Notes under the pieces: model-generated
What the model was told of the DNA's origin: nothing
The model's input: only the letters and a program-made list of their open reading frames with translations
Database searches by the model: none
Program-made: the position numbers and the translations under genes
Shown: one piece after another, positions 9,129-16,509 of the stretch
Numbering within the stretch: the stretch's first letter is position 1
Layout of the letters: every line of letters starts with the position of its first letter
Source of the DNA: Candidatus Aenigmatarchaeota archaeon
GTDB lineage: Archaea; Aenigmatarchaeota; Aenigmatarchaeia; QMZS01
Assembly: GCA_030600555.1 (NCBI GenBank)
Contig: JAUVLW010000004.1
Span: 1-47,955 of the forward strand
Direction: 5' to 3'
Length of the DNA: 47,955 nt

Positions 9129-9135
9129 TTTGGTT

Positions 9136-9480
9136 TTAGGAATATATTCTTTGAGTACAATTTGTTTTTAAATTAATAATCCATGATTCATATTCTTCAG
9201 AAGAAAACATAGTTCTTTCACATTTCCCAATTCCAACCCCATATTCTTCACCTACACTATTTTTTATTTTATAGAAATCCATTTTATGAATCTTTTCATT
9301 CTCTGGTGAAGCAAATATATTTGGTGAAATTAAAATCTCTTGTCCGGTTTTCAAAGTTGATATTACATCTTCCATTTCCTTCAGAGTCTTATGACCTAAA
9401 TATTCTAATGCCGCAGATAAAGCAACATTATAATCGCCTAATTTTAATTTTTGTTCAATTGAAGATTCTTTGACCCCAAT
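9136..9480 (-). CDS. Hypothetical protein; frame extends upstream to a non-ATG start
   Basis: The ATG at 9375 gives 79 residues, but the same frame is open and looks coding up to a stop at 9490-9492. The extra part reads GVKESSIEQKLKLGDYNVAL and then SAALEYLGHKTLKE. There is no ATG, GTG or TTG in it; the codon directly behind an A/T promoter-like box is ATT at 9478-9480, placed exactly where leaderless genes in this window start. So the gene may use ATT, may have lost its ATG, or may truly begin at 9375. The protein has no recognised domain; it seems small and soluble. Convergent with the membrane protein at 8943-9128. Confidence 0.45.
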   Translation of the reverse strand: MGVKESSIEQKLKLGDYNVALSAALEYLGHKTLKEMEDVISTLKTGQEILISPNIFASPENEKIHKMDFYKIKNSVGEEYGVGIGKCERTMFSSEEYESWIINLKTNCTQRIYS

Positions 9481-9528
9481 ATTTTTAAATTAATAAATAA
9501 TTGAGATTCTTAATTAATAGTGAATTAA

Positions 9529-10602
9529 TCAAACATATCTCAAAATAGCCCCAATCCCCCCAAGGTTATTAAATTCAACTCCTTCCTGAGACGAAGTGGA
9601 TATTAATTCCATTTGAATTCCCATTTGCTCGCACAAATCTTCAATTTTATCCATATTTTTAAATTCTTCTGAAACAAGAACAATCTCTGCTTTTCCTTTT
9701 TCAATAACCATAAACGAATCCACTTCCCCGTAAACCACTTCACCTTTTCCCTGGCTCAGTTTAACGAAAAAGTCTTTTAGTAAATCCTGTTCTTTCACAA
9801 ACTCGGTTTCTTTTATTAATTCTCTCCCTCTTTCCAGAGTTTCCCTAATTCCGGGTTTGTCTGTGTCCGAAGTATCAACAATACCAATAACATTATCCGC
9901 AAGGGATTTAAGAAGATAATTTTCTTTTTGAAATTTTTCTTTTATTGGTCCTGGACCTGATAAAATTATTCCTTTGAGATCTTCTTTCTCAAGCAATTCT
10001 CTAGCTGTTGCAGCGATTTTCTGAAGGAATGAAACTAATAAATTTTCTCTTACTCTCGAATACCTTACGCTGCTTTGTCCACCAGCTCTTGTTTTTCCGG
10101 GAACAAGCGAGGTCATGTGTTTTAAAATAGTTACTCTTTTTCCGTAGATTACCGCAATATCAGCAGAGCTTTTGTCCATACAGATAACCCCGTAACTTGC
10201 TTTTTCTTTCATAAATTCTTTTAAAGGTTCGGTTTCAAATTTCTGGTCGCACCTGTATAATTTAATTCCTACTTTGTCTGGCGGGGTTATTATATAAAGT
10301 CTAAGATCTGTTTTGCCCTCATCTTTTGACACATTTCCGCAGAATATTGCAAAACCATTCTCTGGCAGAGTTTTGTATAACTTTAATTCCTGGGTGATTT
10401 TTTCAAGAGCCCCAAGAACATTTTTTCTTACTGTCTTATTTTTCACATTTCTTGTTAATGCTATTTCCTGACCGATAAACTCAGAGGCTTTGTTAAAATC
10501 GCTTCCTGCGGGGATATAATAGGTTACCAGTTCTGTATGCCGTCCTCTCACGCTTTCAAGCTCTCTTAGTATCTTTTTCAACTTAAGTTTGTCAACATCC
10601 AT
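9529..10602 (-). CDS. prf1: Peptide chain release factor aRF1
   Basis: 357 residues. Archaeal/eukaryotic class I release factor: reads all three stop codons and triggers peptide release. Visible: the GGQ loop AGGQSSVRYSRVREN (GGQ at 174-176) and the stop-reading YxCxxxF motif as YRCDQKF (116-122). The NIKS motif is changed to NVKN (52-55), and the preceding residues are ALTR instead of the usual T-A-S/Q. The C-terminal domain goes directly from LVSEEFKNMDKIED to MELISTSSQEGVEF and GGIGAILRY, so the minidomain found in longer aRF1 (about 410 residues) is missing. TAA, TAG and TGA all end genes in this window. Divergent from tRNA-Arg with a 29-base gap. Confidence 0.95.
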   Translation of the reverse strand: MDVDKLKLKKILRELESVRGRHTELVTYYIPAGSDFNKASEFIGQEIALTRNVKNKTVRKNVLGALEKITQELKLYKTLPENGFAIFCGNVSKDEGKTDLRLYIITPPDKVGIKLYRCDQKFETEPLKEFMKEKASYGVICMDKSSADIAVIYGKRVTILKHMTSLVPGKTRAGGQSSVRYSRVRENLLVSFLQKIAATARELLEKEDLKGIILSGPGPIKEKFQKENYLLKSLADNVIGIVDTSDTDKPGIRETLERGRELIKETEFVKEQDLLKDFFVKLSQGKGEVVYGEVDSFMVIEKGKAEIVLVSEEFKNMDKIEDLCEQMGIQMELISTSSQEGVEFNNLGGIGAILRYV

Positions 10603-10631
10603 AAACCTTTTTATTTGTTAAGTTAAATAAT
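10603..10631. promoter_or_regulatory. Shared divergent promoter of aRF1 and tRNA-Arg
   Basis: Only 29 bases separate the aRF1 start codon from the first base of tRNA-Arg. The gap is A/T-rich (TTTTTATTTG and TTAAGTTAAATAA) and can hold overlapping TATA-like boxes for both directions. aRF1 must therefore have a very short or no leader. This is inferred from spacing only. Confidence 0.4.
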
Positions 10632-10647
10632 GGGCATGTAGCTCAGT

Positions 10648-10684
10648 AGAATCGCAAACACTAAAAATTGCGGTTTTGAGCAAT
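10648..10684 (+). other. tRNA-Arg intron 1 (D-loop)
   Basis: 37-nt insertion inside the D-loop between AGT and TGGATA. It holds a hairpin CGCAA/TTGCG around an A-rich loop. A second pairing can form between the D-stem strand GCTCA and intron TGAGC (10677-10681), which competes with the mature D stem until the intron is removed. D-loop introns are non-canonical but known in archaea. Confidence 0.7.
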
Positions 10685-10706
10685 TGGATAGAGCACCGCC
10701 CTTCTA

Positions 10707-10851
10707 AGGAGAACCCTTTTCAACGTAATTGTTGAAAAGGATGTTCTACGGAAAGTAGAACATATGTTTTTTCTTTGAAAAAACAAGTTCTGCACCCCAA
10801 AAAAGGTAATTGGTCAACAATTAATCAATTATTAAAGTGGGTGAAGAAGTT
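10707..10851 (+). other. tRNA-Arg intron 2 (37/38), intron family A element
   Basis: 145-nt intron. Bases 10712-10803 match tRNA-Glu intron 3 (27887-27978, minus strand) at 86 of 92 positions. Three hairpins stand side by side: P1 10715-10724 with 10731-10740 (10 bp), P2 10741-10749 with 10755-10763 (9 bp, loop GGAAA), P3 10765-10773 with 10777-10785 (9 bp, loop TTT). Then comes a conserved single-stranded tail AGTTCTGCACCCCAAAAA. The tail's CACCC can pair with GGGTG near 10839-10843, closing the intron. P2's 3' arm GTAGAAC can also pair with GTTCTGC of the tail, so two folds compete. Confidence 0.75.
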
Positions 10852-10873
10852 AGGCGGGGGTCGCAGGTTCAAA

Positions 10874-10934
10874 TGAGGATTTTCTTTTTAAAAAAGAAAA
10901 TACCTCAACCCAAAAGAAAACACAAATTGGAAAA
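10874..10934 (+). other. tRNA-Arg intron 3 (T-loop 59/60), intron family B element
   Basis: 61-nt intron splitting the T-loop after TTCAAA. It starts TGAGG and forms a hairpin with ATTTTCTTT pairing AAAGAAAAT and GAGG pairing CCTC, then a spacer ending in an A-rich stretch. The same order (TGAGG, TTTTCTTT, AAAGAAA, ACCTCAA, AAAAGAAA) recurs in tRNA-Glu intron 2, at its anticodon loop. Confidence 0.7.
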
Positions 10935-10976
10935 TCCTGTCATGCCCATATTTATATTTATTAAGTGATCATAATT

Positions 10977-12842
10977 TCATTTATGTTTTTTCCCATGATG
11001 TTCTCTTTTGTGTTTATTTCGTTTTTCTCTTTCCTTTGGAGGTATGGTTCTTTCATCAACTTCCCCAATATTTTCCAGGAATCCAGCATTATCCGCGTTG
11101 TATTGAGCAAAATAAGTTCCTATCTGTTTATAATCGCTAATTTGGTTTTTTGCCAGCCAGTTGAGAAATTTTATTTTATTTAAAATATCCGCATCCATAT
11201 CAACTTCGTTTATTCCTGTTCGGTCAACAATATTTTTTAGCACCACAGATTTATCCGCGATTATAAATTCATCGGATTTTGGGTCCCATTTCGCAAAGTT
11301 ATTTACTAAAGGTCTTTTTGTTTTGTAATCCATTCCAGCAATTTCTTCTATAGCAGTTATTCTTCTGAATATTCTATCTCCTATTTTAACTCTCGAAATA
11401 AAAACAATAACATCCAGAATTTCAAGCAAAGTTGAAGGAAGGTTTATTGGTTCTGTTATTAAACGGTCAATCAAAGTATCAATACTCTCGGCGTGGATGG
11501 TTGCGAGTCCGGGGTGTCCCGTAGCCATTGCCTGAAATAAAACAAAAGCTTCTTTACCCCTAACCTCACCAACAATAATCCGGTCAGGTCTTTGCCTTAA
11601 ACTTTCTCTTAGCAAATCAAATAAAGTTACTGAACCCCGACCTCCTGTGGTAAGCGCTGACCTCGCAACTTCTGGTATCCAGTTTGGATGAGGCAATTGA
11701 AGCTCACCAGTATCTTCAATACTCACAATCTTTTCTTCTGGTTTCGCAAGCATTGAAATTGAGTTTAAAAAAGAAGTTTTACCTGAACCCGTCCCTCCTG
11801 AAATTAAGATAGAACGACCATTTTCCATTGCAAACCAAAGATAGGCCATTATATTAATGTCGCATGTGTGAGACAATACTTGTTTTGATGGGGTGAAAGG
11901 TTCTTTGCTAAATCTACGAATTGTAAAGTTTGAACCTCTTCTTGCAATATCTGTTGCTAAAGTTGCCTGGACCCTGCTGTTATCAGGCAGGATACCATCA
12001 AGCAAAGGGTGAGCAACAGAAAGATCCCTTCCGCATCTCTGAGCCAGTTTCATCACAAAAGAATCCAGTTTTTCAGCATTATCAAAAGCAACATTTGTTT
12101 TTATCGAACCAAATCTTGAATCCCTATGCACGATGTAAAACGGAATATTTGTTCCATCGCATGAAATATCTTCTATATTCTCATCCTGCAATAAAGGTTC
12201 CACCATATCAAAACCAAGGAAATCCCTGTAAACATAATACCTGAAAATTTTTATCATTGATTCTGGAAGATCTAATTTGAAATAATCAATAGCATCATCA
12301 ATTTTTTTAAAGATGTAATTTCTTGCCTCAAACTTTTTTATTGCCGCAAAATCAATATCAATTTTTTCCCTGATGTAATCTTTCAGAACATTCAAAACCT
12401 GCTTATCATATTCGCTTATTTCCGGCTCCACAATTTGATAGATTAGTTCATTACCTGCGTCATTCCAATGTATATGAGTATAAGCGTATATTTCTTCCCC
12501 TCTTTTTGGTTGACTTGGAATTAAAGGATATTTTATTGATATTGTGCGCAAGTCCTGTTTTTTGAAAGATTTTTCGATTGGTTTTATATTTGATTCTACA
12601 TATGGAAAAGGCAAACCTTCCCATTTAACGGCTTTCTTTTTATCTTTGTTCATCCATTCAAAATTTGGAGGAAATTGCCATTGAGGTGGTTTATCTTTTT
12701 TTGGTTCTTCCTTAGGTCTTTCTAATTTAGGCGGTATGTAATTTATTACAATAGGCCTCTTTTTTAAAACATAGTTTATACTTTTCTTTAGTTTTATTGG
12801 TTTCCTTTTCTTAACCCTCTTTCTAATAATTACTTTTACCAT
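10977..12842 (-). CDS. Type II/IV secretion-system ATPase (pilus/archaellum-type)
   Basis: 621 residues. Hexameric ATPase of the GspE/VirB11 group that powers assembly of type IV pilus-like filaments. The N-terminal domain contains YRDFLGFDMVEPLLQDENIE, and the core holds Walker A SGGTGSGKTSFLNS (about 350), an Asp box (SIEDTGELQLPHPNW), Walker B-like RPDRIIVGEVRGKEAF and the His box GHPGLATIHAES. Additions: a basic, Pro-rich N-terminal tail of about 65 residues and a His/Lys-rich C-terminus (NKHKREHHGKKHK). The start overlaps the stop of the upstream gene as TAATG. No TadC/ArlJ platform gene is nearby. Confidence 0.92.
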   Translation of the reverse strand: MVKVIIRKRVKKRKPIKLKKSINYVLKKRPIVINYIPPKLERPKEEPKKDKPPQWQFPPNFEWMNKDKKKAVKWEGLPFPYVESNIKPIEKSFKKQDLRTISIKYPLIPSQPKRGEEIYAYTHIHWNDAGNELIYQIVEPEISEYDKQVLNVLKDYIREKIDIDFAAIKKFEARNYIFKKIDDAIDYFKLDLPESMIKIFRYYVYRDFLGFDMVEPLLQDENIEDISCDGTNIPFYIVHRDSRFGSIKTNVAFDNAEKLDSFVMKLAQRCGRDLSVAHPLLDGILPDNSRVQATLATDIARRGSNFTIRRFSKEPFTPSKQVLSHTCDINIMAYLWFAMENGRSILISGGTGSGKTSFLNSISMLAKPEEKIVSIEDTGELQLPHPNWIPEVARSALTTGGRGSVTLFDLLRESLRQRPDRIIVGEVRGKEAFVLFQAMATGHPGLATIHAESIDTLIDRLITEPINLPSTLLEILDVIVFISRVKIGDRIFRRITAIEEIAGMDYKTKRPLVNNFAKWDPKSDEFIIADKSVVLKNIVDRTGINEVDMDADILNKIKFLNWLAKNQISDYKQIGTYFAQYNADNAGFLENIGEVDERTIPPKEREKRNKHKREHHGKKHK

Positions 12843-13258
12843 TATCTTGAAATTATTACGCTGTCTTCAGTTGAATGCAATACAAAATATCCCGCTGAAC
12901 TTGTTGCCAACCCATTTGTTAAGATGTCTTCGAAGTTGGATAATTTTCTGGTTATCCCTCCATCGCTTCTAAAGTTGCGAACATTAATATAATTCTTGCT
13001 TAATGAAATTGTGTATCTTGCATCAGATAATTTTTTAGGGATTTCCACGGTGATGCTGCAATCTGCTGATTTTCCGCATAGATACGCTTTTGTTGTTGCC
13101 ATTGAAACAAGGTTGGACATTATATAATATTGTTCTGTCTGAGCCTGTTTTTGAAGTGAAGTGACAAAAGAAGCGACGGTTCCCGCAAGAGATAAGGTTA
13201 TTAATGCACCTATGCCAAATAACAATAATTCATTAATCGCCTTATGCTGTCCCTTCAT
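12842..13258 (-). CDS. Pilin-like membrane protein next to secretion ATPase
   Basis: 138 residues. N-terminal MKGQHKAINELLLFGIGALI followed by a hydrophobic segment is a short class III-like leader, then a domain with a Cys pair (LCGKSADCS) and beta-rich sequence. Such proteins accompany archaeal pilus ATPases and resemble ArlF/ArlG-type stator or minor pilin subunits; the exact role is inference. It sits between a second pilin-like gene (14-base gap) and the ATPase (1-base overlap), so the three form one operon. Confidence 0.65.
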   Translation of the reverse strand: MKGQHKAINELLLFGIGALITLSLAGTVASFVTSLQKQAQTEQYYIMSNLVSMATTKAYLCGKSADCSITVEIPKKLSDARYTISLSKNYINVRNFRSDGGITRKLSNFEDILTNGLATSSAGYFVLHSTEDSVIISR

Positions 13259-13272
13259 AAAAATATAGATTT

Positions 13273-13875
13273 TTATCTAATATCTACTAATACAAGTGTT
13301 TTTGTGAAAGGTCCTCTTTCCTCACCCATTTTGCTTATCACTATCTTTGAACCTTCAGAGCCTATAATGGTTGCGTTGTATGGGGTTATAATATCCAAAA
13401 GGTAAACACTCCCGTCGCTTTTCGTGAGATTCCTGTAGATTATTTTGTAAGTTGTGAGAGAAGCGTAATTATCGAGCATGTGAACATAAACTCCGGTAAC
13501 AGAATAAGAATCTTTTCCAAACTCGCCTCCTGTTGTGTTGCAACTTTTGCTGAAACATATAAATTGTCCTCCTCCGTAGATAGCAGTTTCTGTTTGCACC
13601 GAGAATTCTATTGTGTTGTTTTTTGCGTTTATCTTTATTTCCCCGGGAATATTAAAAACAAGTTCTTCTATTGAACCTAATTTTGCGACCTCATCAACTT
13701 TTTTATCAAGTTTGAAAAGGAAATTTTCCGCTTTGTACAAAGTTGGTTTATCCATATTTCTCTGAATCATTGGCATCCCCCAGGTGTAAGCAACTGAAGT
13801 AACCACAAGTAGAACACCTATAAGCATAATTGAACTTATTACCACAGAAGCTCCTTTAAATTTTCTGGAATTCAT
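13273..13875 (-). CDS. Pilin/archaellum-stator-like protein
   Basis: 200 residues from ATG 13875. The frame can be extended to 13944 but that lies inside tRNA-Gly, so I chose 13875. The N-terminus MNSRKFKGASVVISSIMLIG followed by a hydrophobic helix is a class III-like signal; the mature part (from WGMPMIQRNMDKP) is beta-rich with two Cys (FICFSKSCN). It is first in the operon with the 138-residue pilin and the ATPase. The start is 25 bases past the tRNA-Gly end, so tRNA and operon may be read through together. Confidence 0.65.
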   Translation of the reverse strand: MNSRKFKGASVVISSIMLIGVLLVVTSVAYTWGMPMIQRNMDKPTLYKAENFLFKLDKKVDEVAKLGSIEELVFNIPGEIKINAKNNTIEFSVQTETAIYGGGQFICFSKSCNTTGGEFGKDSYSVTGVYVHMLDNYASLTTYKIIYRNLTKSDGSVYLLDIITPYNATIIGSEGSKIVISKMGEERGPFTKTLVLVDIR

Positions 13876-13918
13876 AATTATCACTATAAATAGATTAAAT
13901 GCGGCCGCCGGGATTTGA

Positions 13919-13952
13919 TTACGGCATTGTTTAAACAAAGTCAAACGAATGT
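13919..13952 (-). other. tRNA-Gly intron 2 (T-loop, 54/55)
   Basis: 34 nt between CCGGGT and TCAAAT. Removing it restores the universal TTCAAAT loop exactly; only one T precedes CAAAT on the 3' side, which fixes the break after T54. The intron contains GTTTGACTTTGTTTAAAC, which can fold weakly on itself. Confidence 0.7.
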
Positions 13953-13968
13953 ACCCGGGTTACTGGCT

Positions 13969-14009
13969 GTTACCGAAACTTGACCTGGTTTATAATATCA
14001 AAATTTTCG
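13969..14009 (-). other. tRNA-Gly intron 1 (anticodon loop, 37/38)
   Basis: 41 nt at the canonical archaeal intron site, after A37. The ends CGAAA and TTTCG pair, placing the A/T-rich middle in a loop. Removal gives loop TTCCCAA. Confidence 0.75.
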
Positions 14010-14089
14010 TGGGAAGCCAGGATCCTAACCACTAGACTACAGCCGCATAAAAATAGTATTTAGATAAATTATTTAGGGATATTTATAAT

Positions 14090-14611
14090 ATGAAACTGGA
14101 AAAAATTAATATAATTTTAGTAATTATTTTAACTATTTTCTTAATTATCGGTATTCCTCCAATAATAGATTGGGATTTATCTGAGATTTTACCTTCTGAA
14201 GAAAAGATTCATATTATAATTGAACCTGATTATATTAGTGAGGGTCAGTATCCTGAAGGAAGATCAATTAAAGTGATAATCCCAAATATTGCTAAAAATA
14301 ATATTACTTATTTAAAATTATATAAAAATAATGTAAAAGTTGCTCGTCTAAACAAAAATAAAGATACTAAAGTATCTGAACTTTATTGGGATGGCGGTTC
14401 TAGTTATGACAAACCATTAGTGATAGATTATGAGATATCTGGTTTCTCCAAAGATAATTTAACTGCTTCTGGAGAACTACAAGGATGCCCAAATTGTTTT
14501 GAAGGAGAATATTCACCATATCAATTTACTTTTATAATTGATTACAAAATAGGGGGCAGTGATATAATAATTACCACCAAACCTATAAAAGTGAAACTTC
14601 CAATAATCTAG
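14090..14611 (+). CDS. Hypothetical membrane-anchored extracytoplasmic protein
   Basis: 173 residues. One N-terminal membrane helix (IILVIILTIFLIIGIPPIID) is followed by a beta-rich domain with Asn-X-Ser/Thr sites and a single C-x-x-C pair (CPNC near 140). I do not recognise the family. Likely outside the cell, anchored by the N-terminus. It is divergent from tRNA-Gly by 43 bases and 39 bases ahead of rtcA; both could share a transcript. Confidence 0.55.
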   Translation: MKLEKINIILVIILTIFLIIGIPPIIDWDLSEILPSEEKIHIIIEPDYISEGQYPEGRSIKVIIPNIAKNNITYLKLYKNNVKVARLNKNKDTKVSELYWDGGSSYDKPLVIDYEISGFSKDNLTASGELQGCPNCFEGEYSPYQFTFIIDYKIGGSDIIITTKPIKVKLPII

Positions 14612-14650
14612 TTAGTAACCGAGTATTTAATCAAAAAATGAAAGAATTTT

Positions 14651-15661
14651 ATGATGGAGATTGATGGAAATTACCTTGAGGGGGGAGGTCAGATACTAAG
14701 GACTTCTGTGGCTTTATCCTGTTTAACCGGGAAGCCAGTTCATATATTCAATATAAGGGCTGGGAGACCCACACCAGGGCTAAAAGCTCAGCATCTGGCG
14801 GCGATATCCGCTGTTGCTGAACTGTGCAATGCAAAGCTTGAAGGGGGCGAAATTGGCTCAGAAGAGATTTCTTTTCATCCTGGGGAAATTAACAAGGAAA
14901 AACTGACAATTAATATTTCAACCGCGGGTTCTGTGGGTCTGGTTTTGCAGGCTATTTTTCCCGCATGCGTTAATTTAATTAAACCTCTTAAAATTGAGAT
15001 TATTGGGGGAGGGACTTTTGGGAAATGGGCTCCTTCAGTTGTTTATCTCCAGAAAGTATTTTTGCCGATTCTGGAAAGATTTGGTTTTAAAGCGGATGTG
15101 AAAATTCTCAAACACGGGTTTTATCCGAGAGGCGGAGCTAAAGTTGTTGCGGATATTTTCCCATCAAAATTGAAAGGTTTTTCTATCGATGGCGGAGTTG
15201 ATAAAATTGAAGGAATCTCAATTGTTTCTGAAAAACTGAAAAACGCAAAAGTTGCGGAAAGGCAGGTTGATGGGGCAAAGAAAATTCTTGAGAAATTAAA
15301 TCTACCCGTTGAAATAAAAACCGAATATGTTGATTCAACTTCGGTCGGAACAGGAATTGAACTCTGGACAGATAAAACTATTTTGGGGGCGGGAACTCTC
15401 GGAGAAATTAGAAAAAAAGCTGAGAAAGTTGGGAGCGAATGCGCTGAGATCTTGAGTAAGGAAATTAATTCGGGGGCGACAGTTGACAAACATCTTGCAG
15501 ACCAGTTGATTCCTTTTATGGGTCTTGCGGAGGGAAATTCTGGTTGCAAAATTTCTGAACTAACCAACCACACAAAAACCAATATTTGGGTTATAGAGAA
15601 ATTCTTGGATAGAAAGTTTGAGATTAAGACTATGGGGGGTTTGTATGAGGTTTGTGTTTGA
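14651..15661 (+). CDS. rtcA: RNA 3'-terminal phosphate cyclase
   Basis: 336 residues, normal length. Converts RNA 3'-phosphate to a 2',3'-cyclic phosphate with ATP. The N-terminus EIDGNYLEGGGQILRTSVAL is the family signature; RAGRPTPGLKAQHLAAI follows, and the adenylated His is His281 in VDKHLADQLIPFMGLAEG. Two ATGs in a row (14651, 14654) make the exact start uncertain by one residue. RNA-end processing would fit an organism with many tRNA introns, but no RtcB ligase gene is in the window, so the link is only suggestive. Confidence 0.95.
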   Translation: MMEIDGNYLEGGGQILRTSVALSCLTGKPVHIFNIRAGRPTPGLKAQHLAAISAVAELCNAKLEGGEIGSEEISFHPGEINKEKLTINISTAGSVGLVLQAIFPACVNLIKPLKIEIIGGGTFGKWAPSVVYLQKVFLPILERFGFKADVKILKHGFYPRGGAKVVADIFPSKLKGFSIDGGVDKIEGISIVSEKLKNAKVAERQVDGAKKILEKLNLPVEIKTEYVDSTSVGTGIELWTDKTILGAGTLGEIRKKAEKVGSECAEILSKEINSGATVDKHLADQLIPFMGLAEGNSGCKISELTNHTKTNIWVIEKFLDRKFEIKTMGGLYEVCV

Positions 15662-15712
15662 ATTGTAATTGTTTCTTCAATTTTTTATTATTCTTTAAGT
15701 CAATAGATAAGT

Positions 15713-16429
15713 ATGAGGAGTAAGGATAAGTTAAATTATCCTCACCAAACCGACTCTGATTTTTTTGGATTTACAAGTGATTGGCATATTGGCAATAAGC
15801 ATGCAAATGAAAATTATATTTTAGATTATCTGGATTTATTAAAAGAACGCGGGGTAAAACAGATATTTCACGGGGGTGATTTGTTTGAAGGTTATAAAAT
15901 ACACCGCCGTCAAACAAATGAACTGCTTCTTGATTGTTTTGGAATGGAAGAACAGATAAAACATTTTAATAATTTAATCCCAAAACAAAAAGATTTAAAT
16001 ATGAAATTAATTTCAGGCAATCATTTGATTAAGAATCATAAAGGCAAGAATGTTGTTGAAAAATTATGCTATGAAAGAAGTGACATAGATTATCTTAGTA
16101 AGTATGATGGTCTTGTTAAACTGAAAGATGGAGTTGCTATGGAAATAATCCATCCGAGCAGAGGGTCTCTGTATAAAGGATTATCTGAATTTAATGAATA
16201 TCTAAATTTATGCCAAACCAACCCGGACATTCTTGGCGTGGGTCATAAACACATATCCAATTGCCATTTATATAATAATGTTGTTTGTTATCATTTGGGA
16301 ACTTTTCTTAGCGAATCAAATAAGAGAAACAACAAATTTTCACCGGATATCGGAGCGTGGATAGTTGAGTTGGATATTGATAATGGGGAGATACTTTCTA
16401 ATAAGAGTGATTGGATTAGTTATGAGTGA
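15713..16429 (+). CDS. Calcineurin-like metallophosphoesterase
   Basis: 238 residues. Two-metal phosphoesterase fold: D-x-H at TSDWHIG (Asp23, His25), GGD at HGGDLFEG (Asp56), GNH at SGNH (Asn103, His104), a His in IIHP (147) and the closing GHKH (His178, His180). All metal ligands are present; the usual Asp after GNH is Leu. The C-terminal GAWIVELDIDNGEI is a usual ending of such enzymes. Substrate is unknown; small stand-alone members include nucleases and cyclic-nucleotide or pyrophosphate hydrolases. Monocistronic. Confidence 0.8.
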   Translation: MRSKDKLNYPHQTDSDFFGFTSDWHIGNKHANENYILDYLDLLKERGVKQIFHGGDLFEGYKIHRRQTNELLLDCFGMEEQIKHFNNLIPKQKDLNMKLISGNHLIKNHKGKNVVEKLCYERSDIDYLSKYDGLVKLKDGVAMEIIHPSRGSLYKGLSEFNEYLNLCQTNPDILGVGHKHISNCHLYNNVVCYHLGTFLSESNKRNNKFSPDIGAWIVELDIDNGEILSNKSDWISYE

Positions 16430-16509
16430 ATATTTTTTATCCCTCTCATTATCTCTACAAGGTCTTTTAATTTACTCAATTCCATATCTCTGGCAAAAGA
16501 TTAAATTAT

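Larger units (their letters stand above)
10632..10948 (+). tRNA. tRNA-Arg(UCU) with three introns
   Basis: Joined exons form a perfect 74-nt tRNA: acceptor GGGCATG pairs with CATGCCC (10941-10947) plus discriminator A at 10948; D stem GCTC/GAGC; anticodon stem CCGCC/GGCGG with loop CTTCTAA (anticodon TCT at 10703-10705); variable GGGTC; T stem GCAGG/CCTGT with loop TTCAAAT. Introns: D-loop, about 10648-10684 (37 nt); canonical 37/38 site, about 10707-10851 (145 nt); T-loop 59/60, about 10874-10934 (61 nt). Exact borders may slide by a base or two. Archaeal splicing endonuclease removes introns at bulge-helix-bulge structures; I did not verify these folds. No CCA is encoded. Confidence 0.88.
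13900..14046 (-). tRNA. tRNA-Gly(CCC) with two introns
   Basis: Joined exons give a 72-nt tRNA: acceptor GCGGCTG (14046-14040) with CGGCCGC (13907-13901) and discriminator A at 13900; D stem GTCT/GGAT with loop AGTGGTTA; anticodon stem CTGGC/GCCAG with loop TTCCCAA (anticodon CCC); T stem CCGGG/CCCGG with loop TTCAAAT. Intron 1 lies at the canonical 37/38 site, 13969-14009 (41 nt), closed by CGAAA/TTTCG. Intron 2 is in the T-loop directly after T54, 13919-13952 (34 nt). A T-loop site at 54/55 is unusual. These introns do not resemble families A or B. Confidence 0.88.

Noticed and set aside
10706-10716. Shared 9-mer CTAAGGAGA at the tRNA-Arg intron 2 start and tRNA-Glu intron 2 end (28004-28012)
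   Set aside because: Short, at opposite ends of introns of different families; may be chance.
13876-13944. Upstream start of the pilin-like gene
   Set aside because: Lies inside tRNA-Gly; the class III signal begins at 13875.
15713-16429. Phage-type phosphoesterase as a sign of a prophage
   Set aside because: No other phage gene, integrase or attachment site is present around it.
16420-16485. 21-residue minus-strand frame (MELSKLKDLVEIMRGIKN...)
   Set aside because: Looks coding by eye but overlaps the end of the phosphoesterase gene, has no neighbour or support and is too short to judge.
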